The translations under genes were made by a program, and so were the position numbers. A DNA stretch of 64,000 nucleotides from Hanstruepera ponticola (lineage in GTDB: Bacteria > Bacteroidota > Bacteroidia > Flavobacteriales > Flavobacteriaceae). The DNA lies in NCBI RefSeq assembly GCF_012931685.1, contig NZ_JABANC010000001.1, positions 620,001 to 684,000 on the forward strand, written 5' to 3'. Under the pieces are notes generated by a model. That model had not been told where the DNA came from. It worked only from the letters and a program-made list of their open reading frames with translations, and searched no databases. Below, piece after piece: positions 17,113-26,333 of this stretch (position 1 is the stretch's first letter; each line of letters starts with the position of its first letter).

Positions 17113-18171
17113 ATGTCACATTTTCATACACTTATCATAAAAGAACTTAAACGCGAAACCGACAAAGCTGTAACTATTAGTTTTGATGTTCCAGAACATT
17201 TAAAAGACCTATATGTATTTAAAGCTGGACAATATATCACGCTTAAAACAAGTCTTAATGGTAATGAGGTTCGTAGAGATTACTCCTTGTGTGTAGCTCC
17301 AAAAAGTGGTGAATTGAAAGTTGCCGTTAAGGAAGTTGTAGATGGTACGTTTTCATCTTATGCAAATAATAACTTAAAAGCTGGTGACACATTAGAAGTA
17401 GGAACACCAACAGGACGTTTTATTTTTGAGCCAAACGATAAGAAAACCAAAAACATTGCGCTTTTTGCTGCTGGAAGTGGCATTACACCTATTTTAAGTA
17501 TTATTAAATGTGCATTAGAGGAAGAAATACACAGTAAAGTTATTTTAGTTTACGGAAACAAATCGACTCAAGAAACTATGTTTTTAAATGAATTGCTTGA
17601 GTTACAACATGCCTATAAAGACCGTTTCTCAATACAATTTATTTTTAGTCAAGCCGATGAACCTGATGCCATGTTTGGCCGTATAGAAAAAAGTACGGTT
17701 AATTTTGTGATGAAAAATAAGTATAAGCATATTGATGTTGATGCTTACTATTTGTGCGGTCCAGAAGCCATGATTCACACTGTAAAAGATGTTTTAACTG
17801 AACACGACGCACCAAGTGACCGTATTCATTATGAGCTATTTAAAGCTGCAAAACCTGCAGATGTTTCAAATGACACTGCTGTACCAGAAGGTAGAACTCA
17901 CATTACTGTAATTGTTGATGATGAAGAAAGTACTTTTGAAATGTCGCAAAAACAAACCGTTTTAGAAGCTGCTTTAGATGAAGATTTAGATGCACCATAT
18001 TCGTGCCAAGGTGGTATTTGTAGCAGTTGTTTGGCTCGTGTAAAAGAAGGTGAAGCTACTATGAGGCAAAACAATATTTTAACAGATAACGAAGTAGCAG
18101 AAGGGTTGATTTTGACGTGTCAAGCACATCCTACCACACCAACGATTGTTGTGGATTATGATGATATCTAG
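17113..18171 (+). CDS. FAD/2Fe-2S oxidoreductase (PaaE / ferredoxin-NADP reductase type)
   Basis: A 352-residue electron-transfer protein with three parts: an FAD-binding barrel (about 1-100, RRDYSLC near 56-62 being the FAD motif RxYSxx), an NAD(P)-binding domain (about 105-230, AAGSGITPILSII and YLCGPEAMI) and a C-terminal plant-type 2Fe-2S domain with ligands Cys298, Cys303, Cys306 and Cys336. This matches the PaaE reductase of phenylacetyl-CoA epoxidase and related enzymes. No paaABC genes are nearby, so its partner is unknown and it may be a general reductase. Single-gene unit facing away from PadR. Confidence 0.9.
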   Translation: MSHFHTLIIKELKRETDKAVTISFDVPEHLKDLYVFKAGQYITLKTSLNGNEVRRDYSLCVAPKSGELKVAVKEVVDGTFSSYANNNLKAGDTLEVGTPTGRFIFEPNDKKTKNIALFAAGSGITPILSIIKCALEEEIHSKVILVYGNKSTQETMFLNELLELQHAYKDRFSIQFIFSQADEPDAMFGRIEKSTVNFVMKNKYKHIDVDAYYLCGPEAMIHTVKDVLTEHDAPSDRIHYELFKAAKPADVSNDTAVPEGRTHITVIVDDEESTFEMSQKQTVLEAALDEDLDAPYSCQGGICSSCLARVKEGEATMRQNNILTDNEVAEGLILTCQAHPTTPTIVVDYDDI

Positions 18172-18220
18172 AAAAAAGACGCTAGAGGTTAGACCGCTTT
18201 GCTTTTAGAGGGTAGATGCT

Positions 18221-18775
18221 TCAATCTGAATAACAGTTTGTTTTTGGATAATCTTGCACATCAATATAGATAGATTTCCTTTTTTCATAAATTGAAATAT
18301 TGTCTTTGCAAATAAAATAATGCATCTCTTTTTTGAAATCACCTGTATTTATTATTGGTAAATAGTCGGGAATCTTATAATGTGAAGAATCAATAGCGTT
18401 ATATTTATTCATAAAATCAATTATTTCTTTAGTTATTTTTGCTTCAGGCTCATGCCATAAGAAAAGGTTGTTGTCGATTTCAATGTATTTATTAGGAAAG
18501 TAACCTGTTGGATATCCTCCAATGGAATCTGTTAGTTTTAATAATGATTTTTCATTTTTATAAAACTTAAAACAATATAATTCTTCTGCTTCATCGCAGC
18601 TATAAACTATGTAAAACTTATTTGAAACTAACTTATTTGTATTAGAAAAATATTTTATTGCATTTATTCTTGCATCATCTTTAGTTCCTGTTTTCTTGAT
18701 GCTTTCAAGATAAGATGATTGGCATGAAACAAGTATTAGAACAAGTATCAATCCTCTAAAATATTGGGGTTTCAT
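18221..18775 (-). CDS. Hypothetical lipoprotein
   Basis: A 184-residue protein with a short signal peptide and lipobox LVSC (Cys18). The rest holds no motif I recognise; four cysteines lie in the mature part, including C-E in SCDEAEELYCFKF and one near the C-terminus. It lies downstream of GT9 on the same strand and converges with the reductase gene. Function unknown. Confidence 0.7.
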   Translation of the reverse strand: MKPQYFRGLILVLILVSCQSSYLESIKKTGTKDDARINAIKYFSNTNKLVSNKFYIVYSCDEAEELYCFKFYKNEKSLLKLTDSIGGYPTGYFPNKYIEIDNNLFLWHEPEAKITKEIIDFMNKYNAIDSSHYKIPDYLPIINTGDFKKEMHYFICKDNISIYEKRKSIYIDVQDYPKTNCYSD

Positions 18776-18798
18776 AATTTATATCTAAATAAAATTAG

Positions 18799-18818
18799 AT
18801 TCCTGCCTACGCAGGAAT
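18799..18818 (+). repeat. Palindromic intergenic element overlapping the GT9 3' end
   Basis: ATTCCTGCCTACGCAGGAAT, preceded by AG and followed by GACA. On the minus strand it encodes the final residues Ile-Pro-Ala and the TAG stop of the glycosyltransferase at 18807-19829. Confidence 0.85.
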
Positions 18819-19829
18819 GACAGATTTCACCTTATTTACTATCGTTTCAACAGAAATACTTCCAGCGGCATCTTTATAACCTTCAGGAAATTTATTACCA
18901 TAAATAGAGGTTGGAATTTTTAGGTATTGATTTCTGTCTGCCAGCAAACAATAATCATCTGGTTGCTTAAATGGTGCAAAGCCAGCATAAGGATGGGTGA
19001 CTCCCCAAATTGTTATAACTTTAATTCCAAACATAGCGGCTAAATGCGCATTACCAGAATCCATAGACAGCATAACATGTAAATTAGAAATAACATCCAG
19101 TTCCTCATCAAGGCTTAATTTTCCAGCTAGGTTAATAATACCTTTATCTTCAGATTCAAAATAGTTTAAAATTTGTATCTCTCTACTTCCTCCTCCAAAC
19201 AAGAGCACTTGGTAATCTTCTGAAAGCTTTTCAATTACCCGTTCCATGTGTTCTAAAGGATACATTTTACTGTCGTGAGCAGCAAAAGGTGCAATACCTA
19301 TTCGCTTTTTGTTTGGTTTTCCAATAAGCTTTAAACAGCTGTCATTTAGTGTTGTAGGTTTTGGAAATGTTGGGTTACTCAAATCTATAGGATAACCCAA
19401 TGTATTAAAAACATCAGCGTAGCGTTGATGTGTGGTTTTCAATTGCTTGAAATCTTTGCCTTTTATTAATCGCTTTTTTTCTTTTCGGCCTTTGTTAATT
19501 GTAGCCACTTTGCGAATACCCAACATAGGTTTTAAAACCTTGCTGCGTAGAACTTTGTGTAAATCGGCCACAGCATCGCATTTTAGTGGTCTAATTTCTC
19601 TAGACAGTTTATAAAGTCCTTTTAAGCCTTTATGTTGGTCTTTTACATGGGCAGGATAAACCGTTACATTTTTTAAATCACGAAAAAGGGGTTTAAAAAA
19701 ATCCCGAGTTAAAACAGTTAGTTTAACATCGGGATATTGTCTTGTAAAGGCTCGTAAAACAGGGACTGTCATAGCTACATCACCCATGGCAGAGAGACGA
19801 ATGACTAGGATGTGTTTTGGTTTTGACAT
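18807..19829 (-). CDS. Glycosyltransferase family 9 (heptosyltransferase-like)
   Basis: A 340-residue GT-B protein: N-terminal HILVIRLSAMGDVAMTVPVL, the family's acceptor/loop block, and C-terminal donor-site sequence LSMDSGNAHLAAMFGIKVITIWG with TGHPYAGF-like THPYAGFAPF. GT9 enzymes move heptose or related sugars onto lipid A-core in the cytoplasm. It is followed by a DUF4254 gene upstream in the same direction, a common pairing in Flavobacteriia. The last codons (VIPA-stop) are supplied by a palindromic repeat, so the native C-terminus probably ended slightly differently. Confidence 0.9.
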   Translation of the reverse strand: MSKPKHILVIRLSAMGDVAMTVPVLRAFTRQYPDVKLTVLTRDFFKPLFRDLKNVTVYPAHVKDQHKGLKGLYKLSREIRPLKCDAVADLHKVLRSKVLKPMLGIRKVATINKGRKEKKRLIKGKDFKQLKTTHQRYADVFNTLGYPIDLSNPTFPKPTTLNDSCLKLIGKPNKKRIGIAPFAAHDSKMYPLEHMERVIEKLSEDYQVLLFGGGSREIQILNYFESEDKGIINLAGKLSLDEELDVISNLHVMLSMDSGNAHLAAMFGIKVITIWGVTHPYAGFAPFKQPDDYCLLADRNQYLKIPTSIYGNKFPEGYKDAAGSISVETIVNKVKSVIPA

Positions 19830-19844
19830 CTTAATTAAGATGAG

Positions 19845-19864
19845 ATTCCTGCTTTTGCAGGAAT
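19845..19864 (+). repeat. Palindromic intergenic element downstream of DUF4254
   Basis: ATTCCTGC-TTTT-GCAGGAAT, preceded by GAG. It fills the gap between the DUF4254 stop and the GT9 start. Confidence 0.8.
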
Positions 19865-19865
19865 T

Positions 19866-20474
19866 TTATTTTTGAGAACGCAGAACTGGATTCAATTCAT
19901 CGTCGTTGTACATTTTCATTTGCTTGTAAACCTTCATATACTTATCGCCTTTTTCGATATCAGCTAATAAGGTATCAATAGCAGTTGATAAATCTACACG
20001 TTGCTCTAACAATACATTTAATTTTATCTGACAACCATCACGATGTGCTTCAGAAGCATCTGTACGTGTAGCTTCTTCATTCATATGATAAATTTTAAGC
20101 GCTAAAATCGATAATCTATCAATTCCCCAAGCTGGACTTTCAGTATTAATTGTGGCATCTGCTTTTGGCGTGACATCTTTATATTTTTCTAAAAAATAAC
20201 TATCAATGTACTCAACCATATCAGTTCTATCTTGGTTTGAAGCATCAATTTGACGTTTCAATTTTAAAGCCGCAACAGGATCTATTTGTGGATCGCGAAT
20301 AATATCTTCATAATGCCATTGAACCGTATCTATCCAACATTTTCTGTATAATAAATGCTCAATTAAATTAGCGTCTTTATCATACGGATTTGTAAAAGGT
20401 TGGTCAACGGTATTAACAACGTGATAGGTTTTAATAACCTCTTGAAATAGTTTATTCGCTTTTTCTGTAAACAT
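19866..20474 (-). CDS. DUF4254 family protein
   Basis: A 202-residue, mainly alpha-helical soluble protein of a Bacteroidota family (DUF4254). The conserved core reads NLIEHLLYRKCWIDTVQWHYEDIIRDP, then NQDRTDMVEYID and WGIDRLSILALKIYHM. It has no signal peptide. It lies directly upstream of GT9 in the same unit; DUF4254 genes are often next to glycosyltransferases, so a role in LPS or glycan assembly is possible but not shown. Promoter box at 20494-20501. Confidence 0.85.
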   Translation of the reverse strand: MFTEKANKLFQEVIKTYHVVNTVDQPFTNPYDKDANLIEHLLYRKCWIDTVQWHYEDIIRDPQIDPVAALKLKRQIDASNQDRTDMVEYIDSYFLEKYKDVTPKADATINTESPAWGIDRLSILALKIYHMNEEATRTDASEAHRDGCQIKLNVLLEQRVDLSTAIDTLLADIEKGDKYMKVYKQMKMYNDDELNPVLRSQK

Positions 20475-20493
20475 GATACTAGATTTTAAAAGG

Positions 20494-20501
20494 CAAATAT
20501 A
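20494..20501 (-). promoter_or_regulatory. -7 box for DUF4254-GT9
   Basis: TATATTTG on the minus strand, 20 bases before the DUF4254 start in the divergent gap with upp. A TTG lies 24 bases further upstream, slightly beyond usual spacing. Confidence 0.5.
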
Positions 20502-20548
20502 AACCTATTTATTAACTTTACGATTCAACTTAAACTACAAAAGCGGCC

Positions 20549-21208
20549 ATGCAGATTCATAATCTATCGAAAAAAAAATCTATTCTTAACACGTTTATTG
20601 CTGAAATGCGCGATGTGGATATACAAAAAGACGCTATGCGCTTTAGACGCAACATTGAACGTACAGGTGAAATTTTAGGTTATGAGTTAAGTCAATCGCT
20701 CCATTTTGCAAGCACTACAGTGAAAACACCTTTAGGAAATGCTGAAACGTCTTTGATTTCTGATGACATTGTATTATGCTCTATTTTGCGTGCTGGTGTA
20801 CCACTGCACAATGGTCTATTGAATTACTTTGACACTTCTGAAAATGCTTTTATTTCGGCATACAGACATCATAAACATAATCCTGAAAGCTTTGAAATAA
20901 TTGTAGAATATTTGGCTTGTCCAACACTTGAAGGCAAAACCTTAATATTAGCTGACCCCATGTTGGCTACTGGACAATCTATGGTTGCCACATTTGAAGC
21001 CCTTAAACCATTTGGAACACCAAAATCTGTGCATTTAGTGAGTGTAATAGGTGCGCAACAAGGTGTTGATTTTGTGTCTAAACACTTTGATTCTGAAACC
21101 CATTTGTGGATTGCAACTGTAGATGAAAAACTTAATGACAAAGGTTATATTATTCCAGGACTTGGTGATGCTGGTGATTTAGCATTTGGTGAAAAATTAC
21201 AACAATAA
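20549..21208 (+). CDS. upp: Uracil phosphoribosyltransferase
   Basis: Converts uracil and PRPP to UMP in pyrimidine salvage. The 219-residue protein has the PRPP-binding loop DPMLATGQS (136-144), the flexible-loop region LCSILRAGVPL (77-86) and the C-terminal uracil site IIPGLGDAGDLAFG. A TAACTTTA sequence at 20513-20520 is a one-mismatch -7 box. Its 3' end overlaps the convergent DUF6427 gene by 12 bases. Confidence 0.97.
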   Translation: MQIHNLSKKKSILNTFIAEMRDVDIQKDAMRFRRNIERTGEILGYELSQSLHFASTTVKTPLGNAETSLISDDIVLCSILRAGVPLHNGLLNYFDTSENAFISAYRHHKHNPESFEIIVEYLACPTLEGKTLILADPMLATGQSMVATFEALKPFGTPKSVHLVSVIGAQQGVDFVSKHFDSETHLWIATVDEKLNDKGYIIPGLGDAGDLAFGEKLQQ

Positions 21209-22120
21209 GGTAATTGCTGGAGCTATTATTAATATCCAAATAAGGACTTCTTTGAACCATTTTTCTTTTATTAATTCCATGTAATTTGCTACTATAATTG
21301 ACAATGGTGCAATTAAAAAAAGAAATAAAGCTTCTGATTTGTCATTCGCAAAAACAACAATTGCTAAAGCTACAAGAGCTGTAATAAGTATTAGTATGTA
21401 TGATGCTTTGTAGTTTTTTGATTTTGACTTTAGGTTCCTTAAATAAAAAATTAATGACCATAAAAAGTATGTGAAAAATATAGTAGCAGCTACAATAACA
21501 TGTTTTGAATTTAAAGCACTAAAATCTAAACTTACTTTAGGAATGTAATATTCCAAAGGCATAACAGGTAAATTAAATAATATTATAACAGATAGACCTA
21601 TGATAAGTACTGATAATATCCCTAAAAAAGGTATAATCCAGTTCTTGATATCAGAAATTTTGAAAATGAACAATGCAGCAAAAATTATGATATAAAATGA
21701 AGATGCCCAAAAACATAAAAAAGATGCCAAAGTAATCCAAAATGCAGCATCAAATATCTTTTTCTTTTGTTGTTTTTTAGACCGCAAACTTATAATTCGT
21801 CTCAATGCAAACAAGACAAATAAGTTGGCAATAATAATTTTTGGCTCCAAAAAAGATTGAGGTATTAAAATAACAAACAAACTGTAAAGGAGTAAATGAT
21901 AACTGTTTTTTTTAGTCAGGTTATTTCTTCCAGTAAGAAAATCAAAAATAAACAGTGAAAAAAAACACAATGCAAATAATGATGCTTGCTTTAAGACATA
22001 GACTAAATCAACTTCACTTTTGGTTCCAACTAACACAGTCATTAAAAATGCAGAAAATAAAACCAGTGTAATAATCACAAAATGGATAGGTTTGGTTTTA
22101 CTAAAAAAATTTGCAATCAT
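21197..22120 (-). CDS. DUF6427 family multi-pass membrane protein
   Basis: A 307-residue protein with about ten TM helices, starting MIANFFSKTKPIHFVI. The spacing of helices and conserved NLFVLFALRRIISLRSKK block fit a Flavobacteriia membrane family (DUF6427) found beside upp, DUF6341 and purD. No catalytic residues are evident. It overlaps the end of upp by 12 bases in convergent direction. Function unknown. Confidence 0.75.
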   Translation of the reverse strand: MIANFFSKTKPIHFVIITLVLFSAFLMTVLVGTKSEVDLVYVLKQASLFALCFFSLFIFDFLTGRNNLTKKNSYHLLLYSLFVILIPQSFLEPKIIIANLFVLFALRRIISLRSKKQQKKKIFDAAFWITLASFLCFWASSFYIIIFAALFIFKISDIKNWIIPFLGILSVLIIGLSVIILFNLPVMPLEYYIPKVSLDFSALNSKHVIVAATIFFTYFLWSLIFYLRNLKSKSKNYKASYILILITALVALAIVVFANDKSEALFLFLIAPLSIIVANYMELIKEKWFKEVLIWILIIAPAITLLL

Positions 22121-22218
22121 GGGTTAGATAGATGCTTTGAATATTGATTAATGAAAGTGTAAATTAAGTTATTTACTAATATTTGTGTTGAATGGTAAAA
22201 TATAAATTGAAAAATATG

Positions 22219-22226
22219 TAATTTTG
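22219..22226 (+). promoter_or_regulatory. -7 box for the DUF6341 gene
   Basis: TAATTTTG, a full TAnnTTTG match 60 bases before the start at 22286. The leader then contains GCTCAACTTGAGC (22257-22269), a 13-base palindrome close to the start codon. Confidence 0.45.
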
Positions 22227-22285
22227 TGCTATAAATATATTGATAATACTTTGCACGCTCAACTTGAGCTTTAAAATTTTATAAA

Positions 22286-22513
22286 ATGAAAGATTTCTTT
22301 TACGCTATTCAAGATTTATTTGTAGATGTTTTATTTGCGCCTTTTGATGCATTAAGAGCATTAGAACTGGATAACTGGTTTGCTGCAAATATTATGTCTT
22401 GGATATTTATGCTAATTGGCTTCGTTGCTTTTGTTTATTGGATGATTCAATTAAAGTCGTTTAACGACAATAACGAGGAAGATAAAAGCATTACATCTCA
22501 CTCTTATCTATAA
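22286..22513 (+). CDS. DUF6341 family small membrane protein
   Basis: A 75-residue protein: an amphipathic N-terminus (MKDFFYAIQDLFVDVLFAPF), the conserved ALRALELDNWFAANIMSWIF block and one TM helix at about 37-58, then an acidic tail. It matches a small family restricted to Flavobacteriia (DUF6341), sometimes mislabelled uracil phosphoribosyltransferase because it neighbours upp. Function unknown. The 3' end overlaps the convergent purD end by 6 bases. Confidence 0.8.
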   Translation: MKDFFYAIQDLFVDVLFAPFDALRALELDNWFAANIMSWIFMLIGFVAFVYWMIQLKSFNDNNEEDKSITSHSYL

Positions 22514-23779
22514 ATCAAAACCAATATCTTTACGATAATACATCTTATCAAAATGTAATTTTTCTATGTTTTGGTAAGATTTTTTTATGGCTTCGTCATA
22601 AGTTTTGCCATAGCTAGTAATTGCCATTACACGACCTCCAGATGTTACTATTTTATCATCTTTAATAATTGCTCCAGCATGAAATGGTATAGCGTCTTGA
22701 ATGTTATTTAATCCTGTTATTTCCTTTCCTTTTTCATAGGCTTCAGGATAACCACCAGACACCATCATTATAGTAGTTGCAGCACGTTCATCTATTTCAA
22801 TGTCAATTTCATTTAAAGTTTGATTTGAAATGGCTTGGAAAATTTCGACTAAATCGTTTTTTAATCTTGGTAAAACCACTTCTGTTTCAGGGTCTCCCAT
22901 ACGCACATTGTACTCAATTACCTTTGGATCATCACCAACTTTTATCAAGCCAATAAATACAAAACCCTTGTAAGGTAAATTATCTTTTTGAAGTCCACTA
23001 ATAGTTGGTTTGACAATTCGTTCTTCAATTTTGTTTAAGAAACTAGGTGTGGCAAAAGGAACTGGCGAAACTGCTCCCATGCCGCCAGTATTCAATCCCG
23101 TATCACCTTCACCAATACGTTTATAATCTTTGGCTGTGGGTAAAATTTTATAATTTTTGCCATCAGTTAAAACAAAACAGCTTAACTCTATACCATCTAA
23201 AAACTCCTCTATAACAACTTTAGAACTTGCGTTTCCAAACTTGGCATCAACCAACATGCTTTTAAGTTCTGCTTTGGCTTCATCTAAATCGTTGAGAATT
23301 AACACCCCTTTACCAGCTGCTAAACCATCTGCTTTTAAAACATAAGGCGGATTTAATGTCTCTAGAAAGTCATAACCCTCATCAACATTACTCGCATTAA
23401 AACTTTGGTAAGCTGCAGTAGGTATATTATGACGCATCATGAATTCTTTGGCAAACTGCTTACTACCTTCCAATTCGGCCGCTGCTTTTTGAGGCCCAAT
23501 TACAGGAATGTGCTTTAATGATTCACTAGCTAAAAAGAAATCGTGAATACCTTGCACAAGTGGATCTTCAGGGCCAACAACTACCATATTGATATCATGT
23601 GACAGAACAGCTTTTTTGATTGCTTCAAAATCTGTAACTTTTATATCTAGATTCGTAGCTATTTGATTTGTTCCAGAATTTCCTGGAGCAACAAATAAAT
23701 TGTTACACAAAGGGCTCTGTATTATTTTCCAAGCAAACGTATGCTCTCTTCCTCCTGATCCAAGGATTAAAATATTCAT
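22508..23779 (-). CDS. purD: Phosphoribosylamine-glycine ligase
   Basis: GAR synthetase, second step of de novo purine synthesis: phosphoribosylamine, glycine and ATP give GAR. The 423-residue protein starts MNILILGSGGREHTFAWKI (dinucleotide-like loop and family signature), has the ATP-grasp region YVLKADGLAAGKGVLI and the metal-site sequence RMGDPETEVVLPRL. Single gene with a TATTTTTG box upstream, divergent from the polysaccharide gene at 23850. Confidence 0.97.
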   Translation of the reverse strand: MNILILGSGGREHTFAWKIIQSPLCNNLFVAPGNSGTNQIATNLDIKVTDFEAIKKAVLSHDINMVVVGPEDPLVQGIHDFFLASESLKHIPVIGPQKAAAELEGSKQFAKEFMMRHNIPTAAYQSFNASNVDEGYDFLETLNPPYVLKADGLAAGKGVLILNDLDEAKAELKSMLVDAKFGNASSKVVIEEFLDGIELSCFVLTDGKNYKILPTAKDYKRIGEGDTGLNTGGMGAVSPVPFATPSFLNKIEERIVKPTISGLQKDNLPYKGFVFIGLIKVGDDPKVIEYNVRMGDPETEVVLPRLKNDLVEIFQAISNQTLNEIDIEIDERAATTIMMVSGGYPEAYEKGKEITGLNNIQDAIPFHAGAIIKDDKIVTSGGRVMAITSYGKTYDEAIKKSYQNIEKLHFDKMYYRKDIGFDL

Positions 23780-23796
23780 GTTGATGTTGTTTACCG

Positions 23797-23804
23797 CAAA
23801 AATA
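23797..23804 (-). promoter_or_regulatory. -7 box for purD
   Basis: TATTTTTG on the minus strand, 17 bases before the purD start. It is interleaved with the opposing promoter at 23806-23837. Confidence 0.5.
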
Positions 23805-23805
23805 A

Positions 23806-23837
23806 TTGCTTTTACGGTTAAAAAATAATTAGTTTTG
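23806..23837 (+). promoter_or_regulatory. Promoter of the CapK-like gene
   Basis: TTG (23806-23808), 21 bases, then TAGTTTTG (23830-23837), a full match in spacing and sequence. The upstream TTG codon of the open frame lies inside this box, which supports the ATG at 23850 as true start. Confidence 0.65.
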
Positions 23838-23849
23838 AAAAAAGATTTA

Positions 23850-25169
23850 ATGTCCTTTTATAAATCCTTCCTAAATGCAATTATACTACCTATTGGTAAT
23901 ACATTAATTGGTGGACATTATTTAAAAAATATTAATGCTTGGCGAAAATTTGATTCACTATCTGAAAAGAATTTACATGAGTTACAAAAGCAGCGATTGG
24001 ATGAAATCTTAGATTATGCTAAAAAGCATGTACCCTATTACATAGATAAGAATGTTTCAAGTATAGATACCTTCCCGATTTTAACCAAATCTATTTTACG
24101 AGAAAAAACTAATGAGTTAGTATCTAACGAATATGATATTGATGATCTAGATATGCATCATAGTAGTGGTAGTTCAGGAATTCAATCTTATACTTACATG
24201 ACCAAAAATCACACATTCTATCTTCGTGCATTGCAAACTCACTGGTGGAATTGGAGTGGTTATGAAATAGGAGACAATTTGTTACAATTTGGTATTTCAC
24301 AAAAACGTACAGCGCTTAAACGTTTAAAAGATGTTTTTTACAAATGCACATATGTGAAAGCTTTTGGTTTGTCAGAAAATGAACTTGAAGAAACGCTATT
24401 AAAAATTTCAAGAAAAAAACGTGTTTTTATTGCTGGATATCCTTCAGTTGTTAATCAATTGGCAAAAGCTGCTATTGCTAAAGACATAAAAACCGATATT
24501 GCAGGAATTATTTGTTTTGGTGACAAACTATTTGACCATTATAAAAAAAGAATGCTAAATGCTTTTGGTGAAACTTGTGAAATAGTTGACACTTATGGTT
24601 GTGCTGAAGGATTATTAATGGCTTGTAAACATGATCTGGATTATTACTATATTATGTCGCCTCATGTATATTTGGAAATTGTTGATGATTTAGGTAAGCC
24701 TGTTTCTGATGGAAAAATGGGTCATGTTCTAGTCACTTGTTTAACTAACAAGGCCATGCCATTAATTCGTTACAAACTTGGGGATTTGGCTATTAAACTC
24801 CCTGAAGAAGAATTTCCCAAAAACAGAGCTTTCAACTATCCATTAATACAGAAAGTAATTGGAAGAGAGACTGATGTTATTAAAACAACCCAAGGGATTA
24901 CACTTAACGTACATAGTTTCACTGGTGTTATGGAATATTACCAAGAAATCAAACAGTATAAAGTTATTCAGAATGAATTAGAACGTATTCGAATAGAGTA
25001 TATTAAAGATGAAAATAGATTATTTAAAGAATCTATTTTAGTGGAAATTAAAAACAAGTTAAATACATTAACAAAAAACTGTTTGGACATACAGTTTCAA
25101 GAAGTAAAAAAAATCAAGTCATTAAAATCTGGTAAACCGCAAATTATTGAATCTAACTTGAAGAGGTAA
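23850..25169 (+). CDS. CapK-like adenylate-forming enzyme (phenylacetate-CoA ligase family)
   Basis: A 439-residue protein of the CapK/coenzyme F390 synthetase branch of adenylate-forming enzymes. It has the Ser/Gly-rich phosphate loop HHSSGSSGIQSYTY, a mid-protein TYGCAEG motif (A5 type) and YKLGDLA (A7 type). CapK relatives are common in capsule loci, where they are thought to activate acyl or aminoacyl groups for transfer to a glycan; the substrate is unknown. The frame extends to a TTG at 23835, but that codon lies in the promoter -7 box, so the ATG is chosen. Three bases separate it from the next glycosyltransferase. Confidence 0.88.
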   Translation: MSFYKSFLNAIILPIGNTLIGGHYLKNINAWRKFDSLSEKNLHELQKQRLDEILDYAKKHVPYYIDKNVSSIDTFPILTKSILREKTNELVSNEYDIDDLDMHHSSGSSGIQSYTYMTKNHTFYLRALQTHWWNWSGYEIGDNLLQFGISQKRTALKRLKDVFYKCTYVKAFGLSENELEETLLKISRKKRVFIAGYPSVVNQLAKAAIAKDIKTDIAGIICFGDKLFDHYKKRMLNAFGETCEIVDTYGCAEGLLMACKHDLDYYYIMSPHVYLEIVDDLGKPVSDGKMGHVLVTCLTNKAMPLIRYKLGDLAIKLPEEEFPKNRAFNYPLIQKVIGRETDVIKTTQGITLNVHSFTGVMEYYQEIKQYKVIQNELERIRIEYIKDENRLFKESILVEIKNKLNTLTKNCLDIQFQEVKKIKSLKSGKPQIIESNLKR

Positions 25170-25172
25170 TAA

Positions 25173-26333
25173 ATGAAAGAGGTATTAATTATCACAAACT
25201 ATTTCCCACCTGAAACTGGTGCAGCATCTAATAGAATATTTCATTTAGCTTCTGGTTTACAAAAAAGTGGTTTTAATGTTTCGGTGTTGACGCCTTTACC
25301 CAATTATCCCACTGGACGCGTTTTTAAAGAGTATAAAGGAAAACTTCGTGTTTCTTGTAGTGAAAACAATATAGAAATCCATAGACTTTGGATATTTGCT
25401 AGTAATTCAAAAAACAAAATACTGCGTTTAATAGCTATGCTGTCTTACAGTTTTAGTTTGATTTGGTATTTTCTTTGGCATAAAATACCTAATAAAGTTA
25501 TAGTGCAATCACCTCCATTAATAGTTGCCTTTACCTGCATGCTTTTTTTAAAATCCAAAAAGCGAAAATTAATCCTAAATGTTAGTGATTTATGGCCACT
25601 TGCAGGTTTTGAACTAGGTGTTTTTAAAAAGAATCTAGGATATAAAATTTTAGAAAAAATAGAATATCATAATTACAAAAAAGCAGATTTAGTATTAGGG
25701 CAGAGTCAAGAAATTTTAAATCATGTTTTAAAAATTTATCCAAAAAAAGCGGTTTTTTTATATAGAAATTATCCCGATATAAAAATTCAAAATCTTAGGC
25801 TTAACACTCGTTCTGATAATAAACTTAAAATGGTGTATGCTGGTTTATTGGGAATAGCTCAAGGTGTTTTTAAGTTATGCCAAGAACTTGATTACAAAAA
25901 CATGGAATTTCATATTTATGGAGCTGGTGCAGAAAAAGAGAAAATTGAGGCTTTTGTATCTAATAATAATCTTCCCATTTTTTATCACGGTGAAGTGACA
26001 AGAGAGCAGCTTCATGTTGAACTTTTAAAATATGACCTAGCAATAATTCCATTACTCAACAGAATTTACGGCTCTGTTCCCTCAAAAATATTTGAATATG
26101 CCAAATTGGGCTTGCCTATGCTGTATTTTGGTGGAGGTGAAGGCGAGGATATTGTTAAAAAATATGGTTTAGGTTGGGTAGCAGAATCTGGTGATTATGA
26201 AGAGCTCAAAAAAGTTCTCTCTATCATAAAAACACAAAATATTCCACCTCCTTTAAGTAACCATATCAAGAACACTGCATTAGAAAATTTTAATTTTGAC
26301 ATTCAACTAAAAAGCCTAAAGAACATTATTTAA
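25173..26333 (+). CDS. Glycosyltransferase family 4 (WbuB-like)
   Basis: A 386-residue retaining GT-B enzyme. The N-terminal acceptor domain begins with ITNYFPPETGAASNRI, as in WbuB-type enzymes; the C-terminal donor domain has YGAGAEKEKI and the EX7E-type segment PSKIFEYAKLGLPMLYFGGG. It follows the CapK-like gene by 3 bases and converges with the phosphoglycosyltransferase gene with a 4-base overlap. It probably adds a sugar to the lipid-linked repeat unit in the cytoplasm. Confidence 0.92.
   Translation: MKEVLIITNYFPPETGAASNRIFHLASGLQKSGFNVSVLTPLPNYPTGRVFKEYKGKLRVSCSENNIEIHRLWIFASNSKNKILRLIAMLSYSFSLIWYFLWHKIPNKVIVQSPPLIVAFTCMLFLKSKKRKLILNVSDLWPLAGFELGVFKKNLGYKILEKIEYHNYKKADLVLGQSQEILNHVLKIYPKKAVFLYRNYPDIKIQNLRLNTRSDNKLKMVYAGLLGIAQGVFKLCQELDYKNMEFHIYGAGAEKEKIEAFVSNNNLPIFYHGEVTREQLHVELLKYDLAIIPLLNRIYGSVPSKIFEYAKLGLPMLYFGGGEGEDIVKKYGLGWVAESGDYEELKKVLSIIKTQNIPPPLSNHIKNTALENFNFDIQLKSLKNII

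Noticed and set aside
18172-18220. Imperfect direct repeat (GCTAGAGGTTAGA / TTTAGAGGGTAGA) between the reductase and the lipoprotein
   Set aside because: Too short and diverged to assign to a repeat family.
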